Made by a program: the position numbers and the translations under genes. From NCBI GenBank assembly GCA_005884745.1, contig VAZU01000030.1, positions 3,017 to 20,360 on the forward strand: a stretch of 17,344 nucleotides of DNA, read 5' to 3'. Of this stretch, positions 1 through 9,164 are shown in pieces; position 1 is the stretch's first letter; each line of letters begins with the position of its first letter. The notes under the pieces were generated by a model that saw only the letters and a program-made list of their open reading frames with translations, made no database searches and was not told where the DNA came from. Origin of the DNA: Alphaproteobacteria bacterium. Lineage in GTDB: Bacteria > Pseudomonadota > Alphaproteobacteria > Rhizobiales > Xanthobacteraceae.

Positions 1-37
1 CGGCATGACGGTAAAACCTCGGCGGTAAGCCTCGTGC

Positions 38-69
38 CTTGCGGGTGAAAATGCCGGTCCTTATATCAG
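38..69 (+). promoter_or_regulatory. RpoH (sigma-32) heat-shock promoter of dnaK
   Basis: A CTTG box lies at 38-41. After an 18-base spacer comes CTTATATCAG at 60-69. Together they match the alphaproteobacterial sigma-32 consensus (CTTG, 17-18 bases, CYTATNTNNG) at every fixed position. The expected start of transcription is a few bases downstream, near 75, which would give dnaK a leader of about 130 bases. This fits the known sigma-32 control of dnaKJ in Bradyrhizobium and other alphaproteobacteria. I saw no CIRCE element. Confidence 0.8.
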
Positions 70-207
70 CCGCGGACGCCGCATTCGCGGTGGAGCAGTT
101 CGTAAGGGGGTCGGACCGGGGGCAGCTGCGGGCATGACGTGACCCGCGCGAGCTTCCTTCCGAGCGCTTGTCAGGCTCGGCCGGCCTGCCGGAAAGAGAG
201 GACTACC

Positions 208-2105
<1,898 letters not shown>

Positions 2106-2153
2106 CGCCGACCGGGAGACCGGCGCGATGGCTGACCGATCCTGAACCCGAAA

Positions 2154-2187
2154 GGCCCGGTGCGCACACGCGCCGGGCCGTTTGTTT
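2154..2187 (+). terminator. Rho-independent terminator after dnaK
   Basis: An 11-base-pair stem (2154-2164 with 2169-2179, one G-U pair) closes a CACA loop and is followed by GTTTGTTT. It lies 48 bases after the dnaK stop codon. It should end or reduce transcription before dnaJ, so DnaK would be made in excess over DnaJ. The T-run is interrupted by G, so partial readthrough is plausible. Confidence 0.8.
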
Positions 2188-2188
2188 G

Positions 2189-2204
2189 CCTCTCGCGCGA
2201 GAGG
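2189..2204. repeat. Perfect 16-base palindrome in the dnaK-dnaJ gap
   Basis: The bases CCTCTCGCGCGAGAGG read the same on both strands. The palindrome starts just after the dnaK terminator and ends 84 bases before the dnaJ start. It could be a protein-binding operator or a second small hairpin. The sequence alone does not decide between these. Confidence 0.5.
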
Positions 2205-2288
2205 GCGGAGCGGCCGAATAGGGGCGGCGGCGTTCCGCAGGCAAATGCAAAGTCCGCCCTGCCCGCAGCGGAGCGAGGCATGCCGGTA

Positions 2289-3452
2289 ATGGCCAAACGG
2301 GATTACTACGAAGTCCTTGGCGTGGGGCGCGGAGCGAGCGAAGCGGAGCTCAAGGCCGCGTTCCGCAAGCTCGCGATGAAATACCACCCGGACCGCAACC
2401 CCACCGACAAGCAATGTGAGCCCCGCTTCAAGGAAATCAACGAGGCCTATGACGTGCTGAAAGACGGCGACAAGCGCGCCGCCTATGATCGCTTCGGTCA
2501 TGCCGCCTTCGAGCACGGCGGGCCCGGCGGTGCATCCGGCTTCGGCGCGGATTTCGGCACGACCTTCGCCGATATTTTCGAGGGCATTTTCGGCATGGCG
2601 GGAGCGCGCGGTCGCCCGTCCGGACGCGAGCGCGGGGCCGACCTGCGCTACAACATGGAGATCGGCCTCGAAGAGGCGTTTGCCGGCAAGGCCGCGCAGA
2701 TCCGCATCCCGACCTCGGTCACCTGCGAATCCTGCTCCGGCACCGGCGCCAAGGCGGGATCGAAACCCAAGGCATGTCCGACCTGCGGCGGTTATGGAAA
2801 AATTCGTCACGCCCAAGGCTTCTTCACGCTGGAGCGGACTTGTCCGGGCTGCCACGGGCGCGGCGAGGTCATCGACAATCCCTGCGCGGCCTGCGCCGGA
2901 TCGGGTCGGGTCACGCGGGAGCGCACGCTCGCCGTCAATGTGCCGGCCGGGGTCGAGGACGGCACGCGCATCCGGCTCGCCGGCGAGGGCGAAGCGGGCA
3001 TGCGCGGCGGCCCGCCGGGCGATCTGTACATTTTCCTGTCGATCGCTCCGCACGCGTTCTTTCAGCGCGAAGGCGCCGATCTGCACTGTCGGGTGCCGAT
3101 CTCGATGATCACCGCGGCGCTGGGCGGCGGCTTCGACGTCCCGACCATCGACGGCGGCCAGACCCGGGTGAAGGTCCCGGAAGGTACCCAATCGGGACGG
3201 CGCTTCCGGCTGCACGGCAAAGGCATGCCAGTCCTGCGTTCGCGTGGGACCGGCGACATGTACGTCCAAGTGGTCGTGGAGACGCCGCAGAAGCTCACCA
3301 AGCGTCAAAAAGAGCTGTTGGCCGAGTTCGAGAAGCAATCCTCCAGCGAGACCCACCCGGAATCGGCGGGCTTTTTTGCGAGAGTCAAGGAATTCCTCGA
3401 CGGCCTGGGCAGAGGCACCAGCGGCCCGTGGGACCGGCCGGGGGCCGGATAG
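2289..3452 (+). CDS. dnaJ: Chaperone protein DnaJ (Hsp40)
   Basis: DnaJ is the co-chaperone that delivers unfolded proteins to DnaK and stimulates its ATPase. The protein has 387 residues. The J domain (MAKRDYYEVLGV onward) carries the HPD motif in KYHPDRNP. A Gly/Phe-rich linker follows (about residues 75-115). Then come four zinc-binding CXXCXGXG repeats: CESCSGTG, CPTCGGYG, CPGCHGRG and CAACAGSG. The C-terminal substrate-binding domains complete it, so this is a full type I DnaJ. I chose ATG 2289 because family members start just before (K)RDYYEVLGV. ATG 2280 is in frame, adds MPV, and has a well-spaced GGAG at 2270-2273, so it is an alternative. The gene lies 183 bases after dnaK, beyond a terminator. 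I saw no second RpoH promoter, so readthrough from dnaK or an unrecognised promoter must drive it. Confidence 0.95.
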   Translation: MAKRDYYEVLGVGRGASEAELKAAFRKLAMKYHPDRNPTDKQCEPRFKEINEAYDVLKDGDKRAAYDRFGHAAFEHGGPGGASGFGADFGTTFADIFEGIFGMAGARGRPSGRERGADLRYNMEIGLEEAFAGKAAQIRIPTSVTCESCSGTGAKAGSKPKACPTCGGYGKIRHAQGFFTLERTCPGCHGRGEVIDNPCAACAGSGRVTRERTLAVNVPAGVEDGTRIRLAGEGEAGMRGGPPGDLYIFLSIAPHAFFQREGADLHCRVPISMITAALGGGFDVPTIDGGQTRVKVPEGTQSGRRFRLHGKGMPVLRSRGTGDMYVQVVVETPQKLTKRQKELLAEFEKQSSSETHPESAGFFARVKEFLDGLGRGTSGPWDRPGAG

Positions 3453-3529
3453 GCTTGACCCTCGGGCAAACCCGATCTACCCGTGATCGATGCCCGTGAA
3501 TCGGACGGGTCCCGCCGTTCCTGCGTTCG

Positions 3530-4138
3530 ATGATCATGCGCCCTCAGCCGCTTCGGATCCCCGCACGAAAGCCGCTTCGCCTCGACGACGAGGTTCATTT
3601 CATCCGCTCCTTGTTCGAGCGGCCGCTCGCCACCGGCGCGGTGACGCCGTCGGGCCGAATTTTGGCTCGCACCATGGCGCGCTACGTCGAGCCGGAGCTT
3701 CCCGGTCCGGTGGTCGAGCTGGGGCCCGGAACCGGACCGGTGACGGAGGCGCTGGTCGAACATGGGATCGATCCGGCGCGCCTCATCCTGGTGGAGTTCA
3801 ATCCGCGTTTTTGCGTCTTGTTGCGCGCGCGCTTCCCGACCGCGACCGTGCTCCAGGGCGATGCCTACCGGCTGCGCGAGATGCTGGCCGGGGTGCTGCG
3901 CCAGCCGCTCGCCGCGGTGGTGTCGGGCCTGCCCTTGTTCACCAAGCCGCTGCGCATGCGGCTGAGGCTGTTGCGCGAGTCGCTCTCGATGCTGCGTCCG
4001 GCCGCGCCCTTCGTGCAATTCACCTACGCGGTCGTGCCGCCGATCCCGAAGGCGCTTTCCGGCGTGCATGCCGAGGCCTCCGAGCGGATCTGGATGAACC
4101 TGCCGCCCGCCCGCGTCTGGGTTTATCGCAAGGGCTGA
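3530..4138 (+). CDS. pmtA: Phospholipid N-methyltransferase PmtA-like
   Basis: This is a 202-residue class I SAM-dependent methyltransferase. It probably methylates phosphatidylethanolamine stepwise toward phosphatidylcholine at the cytoplasmic face of the inner membrane. The SAM-binding motif VVELGPGTG lies at residues 61-69, followed by an acidic residue in LILVEFNPRF. The segment VVSGLPLF fits the motif IV region of the KsgA-like fold shared by rhizobial-type PmtA enzymes. There is no signal peptide or membrane span. The length matches the family (about 200 residues). A pmtA gene downstream of dnaKJ is known in Bradyrhizobium, which supports the call. The start at ATG 3530 has a weak ribosome site, and ATG 3536 is an alternative. 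It lies 77 bases after dnaJ and 35 bases before the FMN reductase. Another SAM methyltransferase of the same fold cannot be excluded from sequence alone. Confidence 0.82.
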   Translation: MIMRPQPLRIPARKPLRLDDEVHFIRSLFERPLATGAVTPSGRILARTMARYVEPELPGPVVELGPGTGPVTEALVEHGIDPARLILVEFNPRFCVLLRARFPTATVLQGDAYRLREMLAGVLRQPLAAVVSGLPLFTKPLRMRLRLLRESLSMLRPAAPFVQFTYAVVPPIPKALSGVHAEASERIWMNLPPARVWVYRKG

Positions 4139-4173
4139 TCGCCGGTCAGCCAGCGCCAGCGTCGAGCCGAGCG

Positions 4174-4752
4174 ATGCCGCCCAAAATCCTGGTGTTCGCC
4201 GGCTCGATCCGCACCGGGTCCTTCAATGCGCGGCTCGCGGCGCTCGCCGCCAAGGAGCTGATGCGGGCGGAAGCCGACGTCAGCCTGATCTCGCTGTCCG
4301 ATTATCCGCTGCCGCTCTACGACGGCGATCTCGAAGGGCGCTCCGGGCCGCCGGAGTTTGCCCTGAAGCTCAAGCGCGCGTTCTGCGCCCATCACGGCAT
4401 CTTTATCACCAGCCCGGAATACAATGCTTCGCTGACACCGCTGCTCAAGAACGCGATCGACTGGATTTCTCGCGTTCGCGAAGCCAAGGAACCGCCACTC
4501 GCCGCCTTCAAGGACCGCGTGTTCGCGCTCGGCGCGGCCTCGAACGGCACCTACGGCGGCATGCGCTCGCTCATGGCGTTGCGTCACGTGCTCGAGCTCG
4601 GCTGCGGCGCGCTGGTGCTTCCGGAGCAGATCGCGGTGAGGGGCGCGAGCCAGGCGTTCGACGACATGGACGAGCTCAAGGACGAGGCGATCGCCGCGCT
4701 GCTCAAGCGGGTGGTCGGCCGCCTCGTCGAGATGGCGGGACGATTCGCGTGA
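4174..4752 (+). CDS. NAD(P)H-dependent FMN reductase (flavodoxin-like)
   Basis: This 192-residue protein belongs to the NADPH-dependent FMN reductase family (ChrR/SsuE/YieF-like), which transfers electrons from NAD(P)H through bound FMN to quinones, chromate, azo dyes or free flavin. The FMN phosphate loop is GSIRTGSFN (residues 10-18). A second flavin-contact motif, SPEYN (80-84), leads into SLTPLLKNAIDWIS, which is typical of the family. The GAASNGTYGG stretch matches the third flavin-binding region. The protein is cytosolic, with no signal peptide. The ATG at 4174 is chosen because the first beta strand (KILVFAGS) follows at once; the frame is open further upstream but there it overlaps pmtA. 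The stop is 11 bases before the pyrF ATG, so the two are probably co-transcribed. The physiological substrate cannot be read from the sequence. Confidence 0.88.
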   Translation: MPPKILVFAGSIRTGSFNARLAALAAKELMRAEADVSLISLSDYPLPLYDGDLEGRSGPPEFALKLKRAFCAHHGIFITSPEYNASLTPLLKNAIDWISRVREAKEPPLAAFKDRVFALGAASNGTYGGMRSLMALRHVLELGCGALVLPEQIAVRGASQAFDDMDELKDEAIAALLKRVVGRLVEMAGRFA

Positions 4753-4763
4753 GGGGAGGCGGC

Positions 4764-5468
4764 ATGCAAGCCCGCGAGAAGCTGATCGTGGCGCTCGATG
4801 TCGACGACGTCCGCGCCGCCGAGGCGATGGTCGAGCGCCTCGGCGATGCGGTGGTATTCTACAAGGTCGGCTATCAGCTGGCGTTCGCGGGCGGGCTGCC
4901 GCTCGCGAGCGCGCTCTCGCGCGCGGGCAAGCGGGTCTTTCTCGACATGAAGCTCCACGACATCGGCAATACGGTCGCGCGCGGCGTCGCCAACGTGGCG
5001 CGGTTGGGCGTGCATTTCCTCACGATCCACGCCTATCCGCAGACGATGCGGGCGGCGGTCGAGGCAAAAGCCGGCTCGGATCTCAAGCTGCTCGCCGTCA
5101 CGGTGCTGACCTCGTACGACGACGGCGATCTCAGCGACGCGGGCTATGCGCTCGGCGTCGATGCTTTGGCCGCAAAGCGCGCCGCGCAGGCGCGCGCGCT
5201 CGGTGTCGACGGGCTGGTGTGCTCGCCGCTGGAAGCCGCGGCGCTGCGCGCCGTGATCGGTGCGGACATGCTGCTGGTCACGCCCGGCATCCGGCCGCAG
5301 GGCAGCGCCGCCGGCGACCAGAAGCGCGCGCTGAGCCCGGCAGCCGCCATTGCGGCAGGGGCCGATTATCTCGTGGTCGGCCGGCCGATCCTGCAGGCGA
5401 GCGACCCGAAAGCCGCGGTCGAGACCATCGTGGCCGAGATCGCGGCGGCGGAGAGGGCAGGTGAGTGA
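4764..5468 (+). CDS. pyrF: Orotidine 5'-phosphate decarboxylase
   Basis: PyrF catalyses the last step of UMP synthesis, decarboxylating orotidine 5'-phosphate. The 234-residue protein has the expected (beta/alpha)8-barrel motifs. LIVALDV is the first strand. The catalytic DXKXXD signature is FLDMKLHDIGNT, with Asp61, Lys63 and Asp66. LLVTPGIRP and DYLVVGRPI form the phosphate-binding end. Its length is normal for bacteria. The start is set by a strong GAGGGGAGG ribosome site at 4751-4759, four bases before ATG 4764. A GTG at 4749 in the same frame overlaps the stop of the upstream gene and is less likely. The gene lies 11 bases after the FMN reductase, which suggests one transcript. A hairpin repeat follows the stop codon. 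Confidence 0.96.
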   Translation: MQAREKLIVALDVDDVRAAEAMVERLGDAVVFYKVGYQLAFAGGLPLASALSRAGKRVFLDMKLHDIGNTVARGVANVARLGVHFLTIHAYPQTMRAAVEAKAGSDLKLLAVTVLTSYDDGDLSDAGYALGVDALAAKRAAQARALGVDGLVCSPLEAAALRAVIGADMLLVTPGIRPQGSAAGDQKRALSPAAAIAAGADYLVVGRPILQASDPKAAVETIVAEIAAAERAGE

Positions 5469-5480
5469 GCTGATTAACGC

Positions 5481-5565
5481 TCCGTGTCATCGCCCGGCTT
5501 GTCCGGGCGAGTCTGTTCGAGACAGGCGGATACTGGGTCACCCGCATTCGCGGGTGACGACACCG
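5481..5565. repeat. Intergenic hairpin repeat cluster 1
   Basis: Three small inverted repeats lie in tandem. They are a 7-base-pair stem (5491-5497 with 5503-5509), a 4-base-pair stem (5511-5514 with 5520-5523), and a perfect 9-base-pair stem GTCACCCGC/GCGGGTGAC (5537-5545 with 5550-5558). The element resembles the short palindromic repeats scattered between genes in Bradyrhizobium and relatives. It sits between pyrF and the DUF1330 gene and could reduce readthrough or stabilise the 3' end of the upstream message. That role is inferred. Confidence 0.75.
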
Positions 5566-5587
5566 AAGAAGTGACGGAGGAGAAAGC

Positions 5588-5899
5588 ATGCCAAAGGGAT
5601 ATTGGATCGCGCACGTCGATGTCACCAATCCGGACGGCTACAAGGCCTACGTGGCGGCGAACGCCGAGCCGTTCCGCAAATACGGCGCGCGGTTTCTGGT
5701 GCGCGGCGGCAATTCCGAGACGATGGAAGGCAACAGCCGCGCCCGCCACGTCGTGATCGAGTTCAAGGATTACGCGGCCGCGCTCGCCTGCTACCGGTCG
5801 CCCGAATATCAGCGGGCGATGGCGTTGCGGAAGGGCCATTCGGAGGCCGACATCCTCGTGATCGAGGGCTACGACGGCCCGCAGCCGACGGATTCCTGA
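5588..5899 (+). CDS. DUF1330 family protein
   Basis: This is a 103-residue protein of the DUF1330 family, which has a ferredoxin-like dimeric alpha/beta-barrel fold and no settled function. The start MPKGYWIAHVDVTNPDGYKA, the middle RGGNSETMEGN and the end SPEYQRAMALRKGHSEADI are hallmarks of the family. The protein is small, soluble and cytosolic, with no signal peptide. A strong GGAGGAG ribosome site (5576-5582) stands before ATG 5588. It lies between pyrF and dapB on the same strand. The repeat upstream and the 71-base gap downstream leave it unclear whether all three share a transcript. It may bind or modify a small molecule, but no catalytic residue can be named with confidence. Confidence 0.88.
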   Translation: MPKGYWIAHVDVTNPDGYKAYVAANAEPFRKYGARFLVRGGNSETMEGNSRARHVVIEFKDYAAALACYRSPEYQRAMALRKGHSEADILVIEGYDGPQPTDS

Positions 5900-5970
5900 C
5901 CGGACGCGCTCGCGCGCCTTTGCAGCGGAGCTTGTGTCCCGCTATATCGGCGCAAGCTCGGAGGGCAGGA

Positions 5971-6783
5971 ATGCCGGACATGCGCCTGATCGTGGTCGGT
6001 GCCGGCGGGCGGATGGGCCGCATGCTGGTCAAGACCATTGCGGAGACCGAAGGCGTCGCGCTGGCCGGTGCGGTCGAGCAGGCGGGGGGACTCATCGGCC
6101 AGGATTCCGGCGTGCTCGCCGGTCTTGCCGCCAACCAGCTTCCGCTGGTGAGCGACGCCAAGCCGCTCATTGCCGACGCCGACGGCATTCTCGATTTCAC
6201 CGCGCCGGCGGCGACGCTTGCCTTCGCCGCGCTCTGCGCCGAGGCCGGAAAAATTCACGTCGCCGGCACGACCGGTCTTTCCGCCGAGGACGAGGCGAAG
6301 CTCAAGACGTTCGCCCGCCGGGCAATCATCGTCCGCTCCCCAAACATGAGTCTCGGCGTCAATCTGATGGCGGCGCTGGTGCGGCGCGTCGCGGCGACGC
6401 TCGACGACGACTTCGACATCGAGATCCTGGAAATGCATCATAACAGGAAGGTCGATGCGCCGTCCGGCACCGCGCTCTTGCTCGGCGCTGCCGCCGCGCA
6501 GGGCAGGGGGATCGACCTTGCCAAGCGCAAGATCGCGGCGCGCGACGGCCATACCGGCGCGCGCAGAACGGGCGACATCGGCTTTGCGTCGCTGCGGGGC
6601 GGCAGCGTGGTCGGCGATCACAGCGTGATCTTCGCCGCGCCCGGCGAGCGGATCGAGCTCGTGCACCGCGCGGAGGATCGCGGCATCTACGCCCGGAGCG
6701 CGATCAAGGCCGCGCTGTGGGCCCGCGGCAAGCCGCCCGGGCTCTATTCCATGGCCGATGTGCTAGGCCTGAAGAGCTTCTGA
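5971..6783 (+). CDS. dapB: 4-hydroxy-tetrahydrodipicolinate reductase
   Basis: DapB reduces 4-hydroxy-tetrahydrodipicolinate with NAD(P)H, the second step of the diaminopimelate pathway for lysine and peptidoglycan. The protein has 270 residues, normal for the family. The nucleotide-binding loop is VVGAGGRMGRM (residues 8-18). DFTAP and GTTGLS are the next conserved elements. The catalytic signature is EMHHNRKVDAPSGTA, with His156, His157 and Lys160. FASLRGGSVVGDH and ERIELVHRAEDR complete the C-terminal domain. The start is fixed by a GGAGGG ribosome site (5960-5965) five bases before ATG 5971. The open frame extends upstream through the DUF1330 gene, but that part is non-coding shadow. The gpmA start follows 21 bases after the stop codon, so the pair is likely one operon. 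Confidence 0.97.
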   Translation: MPDMRLIVVGAGGRMGRMLVKTIAETEGVALAGAVEQAGGLIGQDSGVLAGLAANQLPLVSDAKPLIADADGILDFTAPAATLAFAALCAEAGKIHVAGTTGLSAEDEAKLKTFARRAIIVRSPNMSLGVNLMAALVRRVAATLDDDFDIEILEMHHNRKVDAPSGTALLLGAAAAQGRGIDLAKRKIAARDGHTGARRTGDIGFASLRGGSVVGDHSVIFAAPGERIELVHRAEDRGIYARSAIKAALWARGKPPGLYSMADVLGLKSF

Positions 6784-6804
6784 ACCGCAATTCGAGGACC
6801 CCCC

Positions 6805-7428
6805 ATGCCCGACCGTCTTCTCGTGCTGGTGCGCCATGGCCAGAGCGAATGGAATCTCAAGAACCTGTTCACCGGCTGGCGCGACATCGATCTCAGCGAG
6901 CAGGGGGTTGCCGAAGCGCGCACCGCCGGCCGCAAACTCAAGGCGCAGGGCTTGCGGTTCGACATCGCGTTCACCTCGGCGCTGATCCGCGCGCAGCGCA
7001 CGCTCGACATCATGCTCGACGAGCTCGGGCAGCGCGGCATTCCGGTGCTCAAAGACCAGGCGCTGAACGAGCGCGACTACGGCGATCTCGTCGGGCTCAA
7101 CAAGGACGATGCCCGAAAACGCTGGGGCGAGGAGCAGGTGCACGTCTGGCGCCGCTCCTACGACGTGGCGCCGCCGGGCGGCGAGAGCCTGCGCGACACC
7201 GCGGCGCGCGTGCTGCCGTACTATATCCAGGAGATGCTGCCGCGGGTGCTGCAGGGCAACCGCGTGCTGGTCTCCGCCCACGGCAATTCGCTGCGCGCGC
7301 TCGTCATGGTGCTCGACCGCCATACGCCGGAATCCATCACCCAGCTCAATCTCGATACCGGCGTGCCGATGATCTACCGGCTCAACGCCGATTCCACCGT
7401 CGCCGAGAAGCGCGATCTCGCCGCGTGA
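6805..7428 (+). CDS. gpmA: 2,3-bisphosphoglycerate-dependent phosphoglycerate mutase
   Basis: GpmA interconverts 3- and 2-phosphoglycerate in glycolysis and gluconeogenesis through a phosphohistidine. The histidine-phosphatase signature LVRHGQSEWN gives the phosphorylated His11. FTGWRDIDLSEQG, LNERDYGDL (Glu89, proton donor) and SAHGNSLRAL (His159) complete the active site. The protein has 207 residues, shorter than the roughly 250 of the E. coli enzyme. It lacks some of the C-terminal and internal segments. This short version is usual in alphaproteobacteria and is not a truncation. It follows dapB by 21 bases, which fits co-transcription. The ATG at 6805 is chosen because MPDRLLVLVRHG places the signature where the family has it. 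Confidence 0.95.
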   Translation: MPDRLLVLVRHGQSEWNLKNLFTGWRDIDLSEQGVAEARTAGRKLKAQGLRFDIAFTSALIRAQRTLDIMLDELGQRGIPVLKDQALNERDYGDLVGLNKDDARKRWGEEQVHVWRRSYDVAPPGGESLRDTAARVLPYYIQEMLPRVLQGNRVLVSAHGNSLRALVMVLDRHTPESITQLNLDTGVPMIYRLNADSTVAEKRDLAA

Positions 7429-7477
7429 GCTAGTCGGTGACGGATGTCTCGAAGTGCGGGGAGCCGAGAGCGCAGGT

Positions 7478-7605
7478 TCCCTCTCCCGCTGGGGAGAGGG
7501 ACAGGGTGAGGGGCATACGATAGAAAACTTCAATTGAACGATCGTGACCCCCTCACCCGGTCCTCGCCAAAGGCGAGGACCGACCTCTCCCCGCCGGGGA
7601 GAGGT
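7478..7605. repeat. Intergenic hairpin repeat cluster 2 (composite palindromic element)
   Basis: Within 128 bases there are three perfect hairpins and one larger inverted repeat. The hairpins pair 7478-7487 with 7492-7501, 7558-7568 with 7572-7582 (11 base pairs, AAA loop), and 7583-7592 with 7596-7605. The larger repeat pairs GGGTGAGGGG (7504-7513) with CCCCTCACCC (7549-7558) across 35 bases. TTCAATTGAA (7529-7538), a perfect palindrome, lies inside that loop. The CCTCTCCCC-type and GGTGAGGGG-type units resemble common repeats of Bradyrhizobiaceae. The cluster separates gpmA from the amidase gene and may end gpmA transcription. The rest of the 256-base gap (7429-7477 and 7606-7684) shows nothing recognisable. 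Confidence 0.85.
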
Positions 7606-7684
7606 GGAGAACGCCTCGGCCGCGTCGTATCCCATCCTCGCTGCGGTAAAGATGCCAAATCGAGAACTGCGGAATTCCTGATCC

Positions 7685-9085
7685 ATGCACACTGCCGCAA
7701 CCGATCCCGCCTCGCTCCCCGCGCACAAGCTCGCGAACGCGATCGCGGCGCGGCGGCTGTCGCCGGTCGATGTCGTGGCCGCGTTCCTCGACCGCATCGC
7801 CGCGCAGGACGCAAAGCTTCACGCCTTCGTCGAAGTCTATGCGGACGAGGCGCGGCTTGCAGCCGAAGCGGCCGACAAGGCGATTCGGTCCGGCCATGCG
7901 GTCGGTCCGCTGCACGGCGTGCCGATCGCGCTCAAAGACCTGATCGAGATCGAGGGCAAGATCGTCACCGGCGGGGCTTTGATCTGGCGCGACCGGCGCG
8001 CGGAGCGCACGGCGACGCTTGCCCGAAAACTGATCGCGCAGGGCATGATCGTGCTGGGCAAGACCCACACGGTCGAATTCGCCTACGGCGGCTGGGGCAC
8101 CAATTCCCGCATGGGAACGCCGTGGAATCCGTGGGACCCTAAAGTGCCGCGCACCCCGGGCGGCTCGAGCAGCGGCTCCGGCGTCGCGGTCGCGGCCAGG
8201 CTCGCGCCCTGGGCGATCGGCACCGATACGGGCGGCTCGGTCCGGCTTCCCGCCTCGTTCTGCGGCCTGACCGGGCTGAAAACCACGATCGGCCGGGTGA
8301 GCACCTACGGCATTCTGCCGCTCAGCCCCACCCTCGACACGCCGGGAGCGCTGGCGCGCTCGGTCGAGGATGCCGCGCTGTTGTATCGCACGATGCAGGG
8401 CCCTGATCCGCTGGATCCCCGCACGCTCGGCGTGCCACCGGGGGATCTCACCGAGGGATGGAAGCGCGGCATTCGCGGCATGCGGCTCGCCCGGCTGCCC
8501 GATGCGGAACGCGGCATCGTGGCCGCGGACGTGCTTGCCGCGTACGAGGAATCCCTCGATGTGCTGGCCCGGCTCGGCGCCGAGATCGCATCGATCGAAT
8601 TGCCGCTCGGCTTCGCCGACGCGGGCGCCCTCAACGGGCGGATCATGAGCGCGGAGGCCTATTCGATCCTGGGCGACGTGGTGGACGACAAAAACCTGCC
8701 GCTCGACGAGGACGTGCGGCCGCGCATCAGGGCGGGCCGTGATATCAGCGCGCGCGATTACCTCAGCGCGCTCACCGAGCGTGAGGAGCGCAAGCGCGCG
8801 TTCGCGGCGGCTTTCGCCTCCTTCGACGCGCTGCTCACGCCGACGACGCCGATGATTGCCTTGCCGCTCGATGCCGTCGATCAGTCGAAGACGCCGGCGC
8901 ATTTCACGCGGTTCGCCAATTTGCTCGATCTGTGCGCGCTCGCGGTGCCGAACGGCATTGCAAACGGCCTGCCGACCTCGCTGCAGATCATCGGCCGCGG
9001 CTATGACGAGGAAAGCGTGCTGCGCATCGGCCGCGCCTACCAGTGCGCGACGGATTGGCACGACCGCACGCCGCCGGGCCAGTAG
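7685..9085 (+). CDS. Amidase (amidase signature family)
   Basis: This 466-residue enzyme belongs to the amidase signature family, serine hydrolases that cleave carboxamides. The Ser-cisSer-Lys triad is visible. Lys84 lies in IALKDLIE. The Gly/Ser-rich loop GGSSSGSG at 159-166 holds the cis-serine. The nucleophile Ser185 lies in TDTGGSVRLPA. The C-terminal core ends with NGLPTSLQIIGRG, as in many stand-alone amidases. No signal peptide is seen, so it is probably cytosolic. It is not the tRNA amidotransferase subunit GatA by context, since no gatB or gatC is near. Family members range from general amidases to specific ureide or nitrile-pathway enzymes, so the substrate is open. Repeats flank the gene on both sides, and its TAG stop is the first bases of the downstream repeat. 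Confidence 0.9.
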   Translation: MHTAATDPASLPAHKLANAIAARRLSPVDVVAAFLDRIAAQDAKLHAFVEVYADEARLAAEAADKAIRSGHAVGPLHGVPIALKDLIEIEGKIVTGGALIWRDRRAERTATLARKLIAQGMIVLGKTHTVEFAYGGWGTNSRMGTPWNPWDPKVPRTPGGSSSGSGVAVAARLAPWAIGTDTGGSVRLPASFCGLTGLKTTIGRVSTYGILPLSPTLDTPGALARSVEDAALLYRTMQGPDPLDPRTLGVPPGDLTEGWKRGIRGMRLARLPDAERGIVAADVLAAYEESLDVLARLGAEIASIELPLGFADAGALNGRIMSAEAYSILGDVVDDKNLPLDEDVRPRIRAGRDISARDYLSALTEREERKRAFAAAFASFDALLTPTTPMIALPLDAVDQSKTPAHFTRFANLLDLCALAVPNGIANGLPTSLQIIGRGYDEESVLRIGRAYQCATDWHDRTPPGQ

Positions 9086-9153
9086 CCCGCATGGAGCGTA
9101 GCGCAATGCGGGAAGCGGCGGTCCCGGATTACGCTTCGCTCCATCCGGGTTAC
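9082..9153. repeat. Intergenic inverted repeat cluster 3, GTAGCCCG type
   Basis: A large imperfect inverted repeat runs from GTAGCCCGCATGGAGCG (9082-9098) to the matching CGCTCCATCCGGGTTAC (9137-9153). Each half also folds on itself: 9086-9092 with 9106-9112, and 9123-9129 with 9143-9149. The right half matches the repeat at 13231-13257 in 26 of 27 bases, so both belong to one family. It lies between the convergent amidase and minus-strand gene, where it could act as a two-way terminator. Its first bases form the amidase stop codon. Confidence 0.85.
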
Positions 9154-9164
9154 AGCAACAACGA

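Noticed and set aside
2160..2288. An upstream GTG start that would extend DnaJ by 43 residues
   Set aside because: The extension begins inside the dnaK terminator hairpin and has no family similarity. The J domain begins at 2289.
5602..5970. An upstream extension of DapB through the DUF1330 gene
   Set aside because: The real DapB start at 5971 has a strong ribosome site and starts directly before the nucleotide-binding motif. The upstream part is a shadow of DUF1330.
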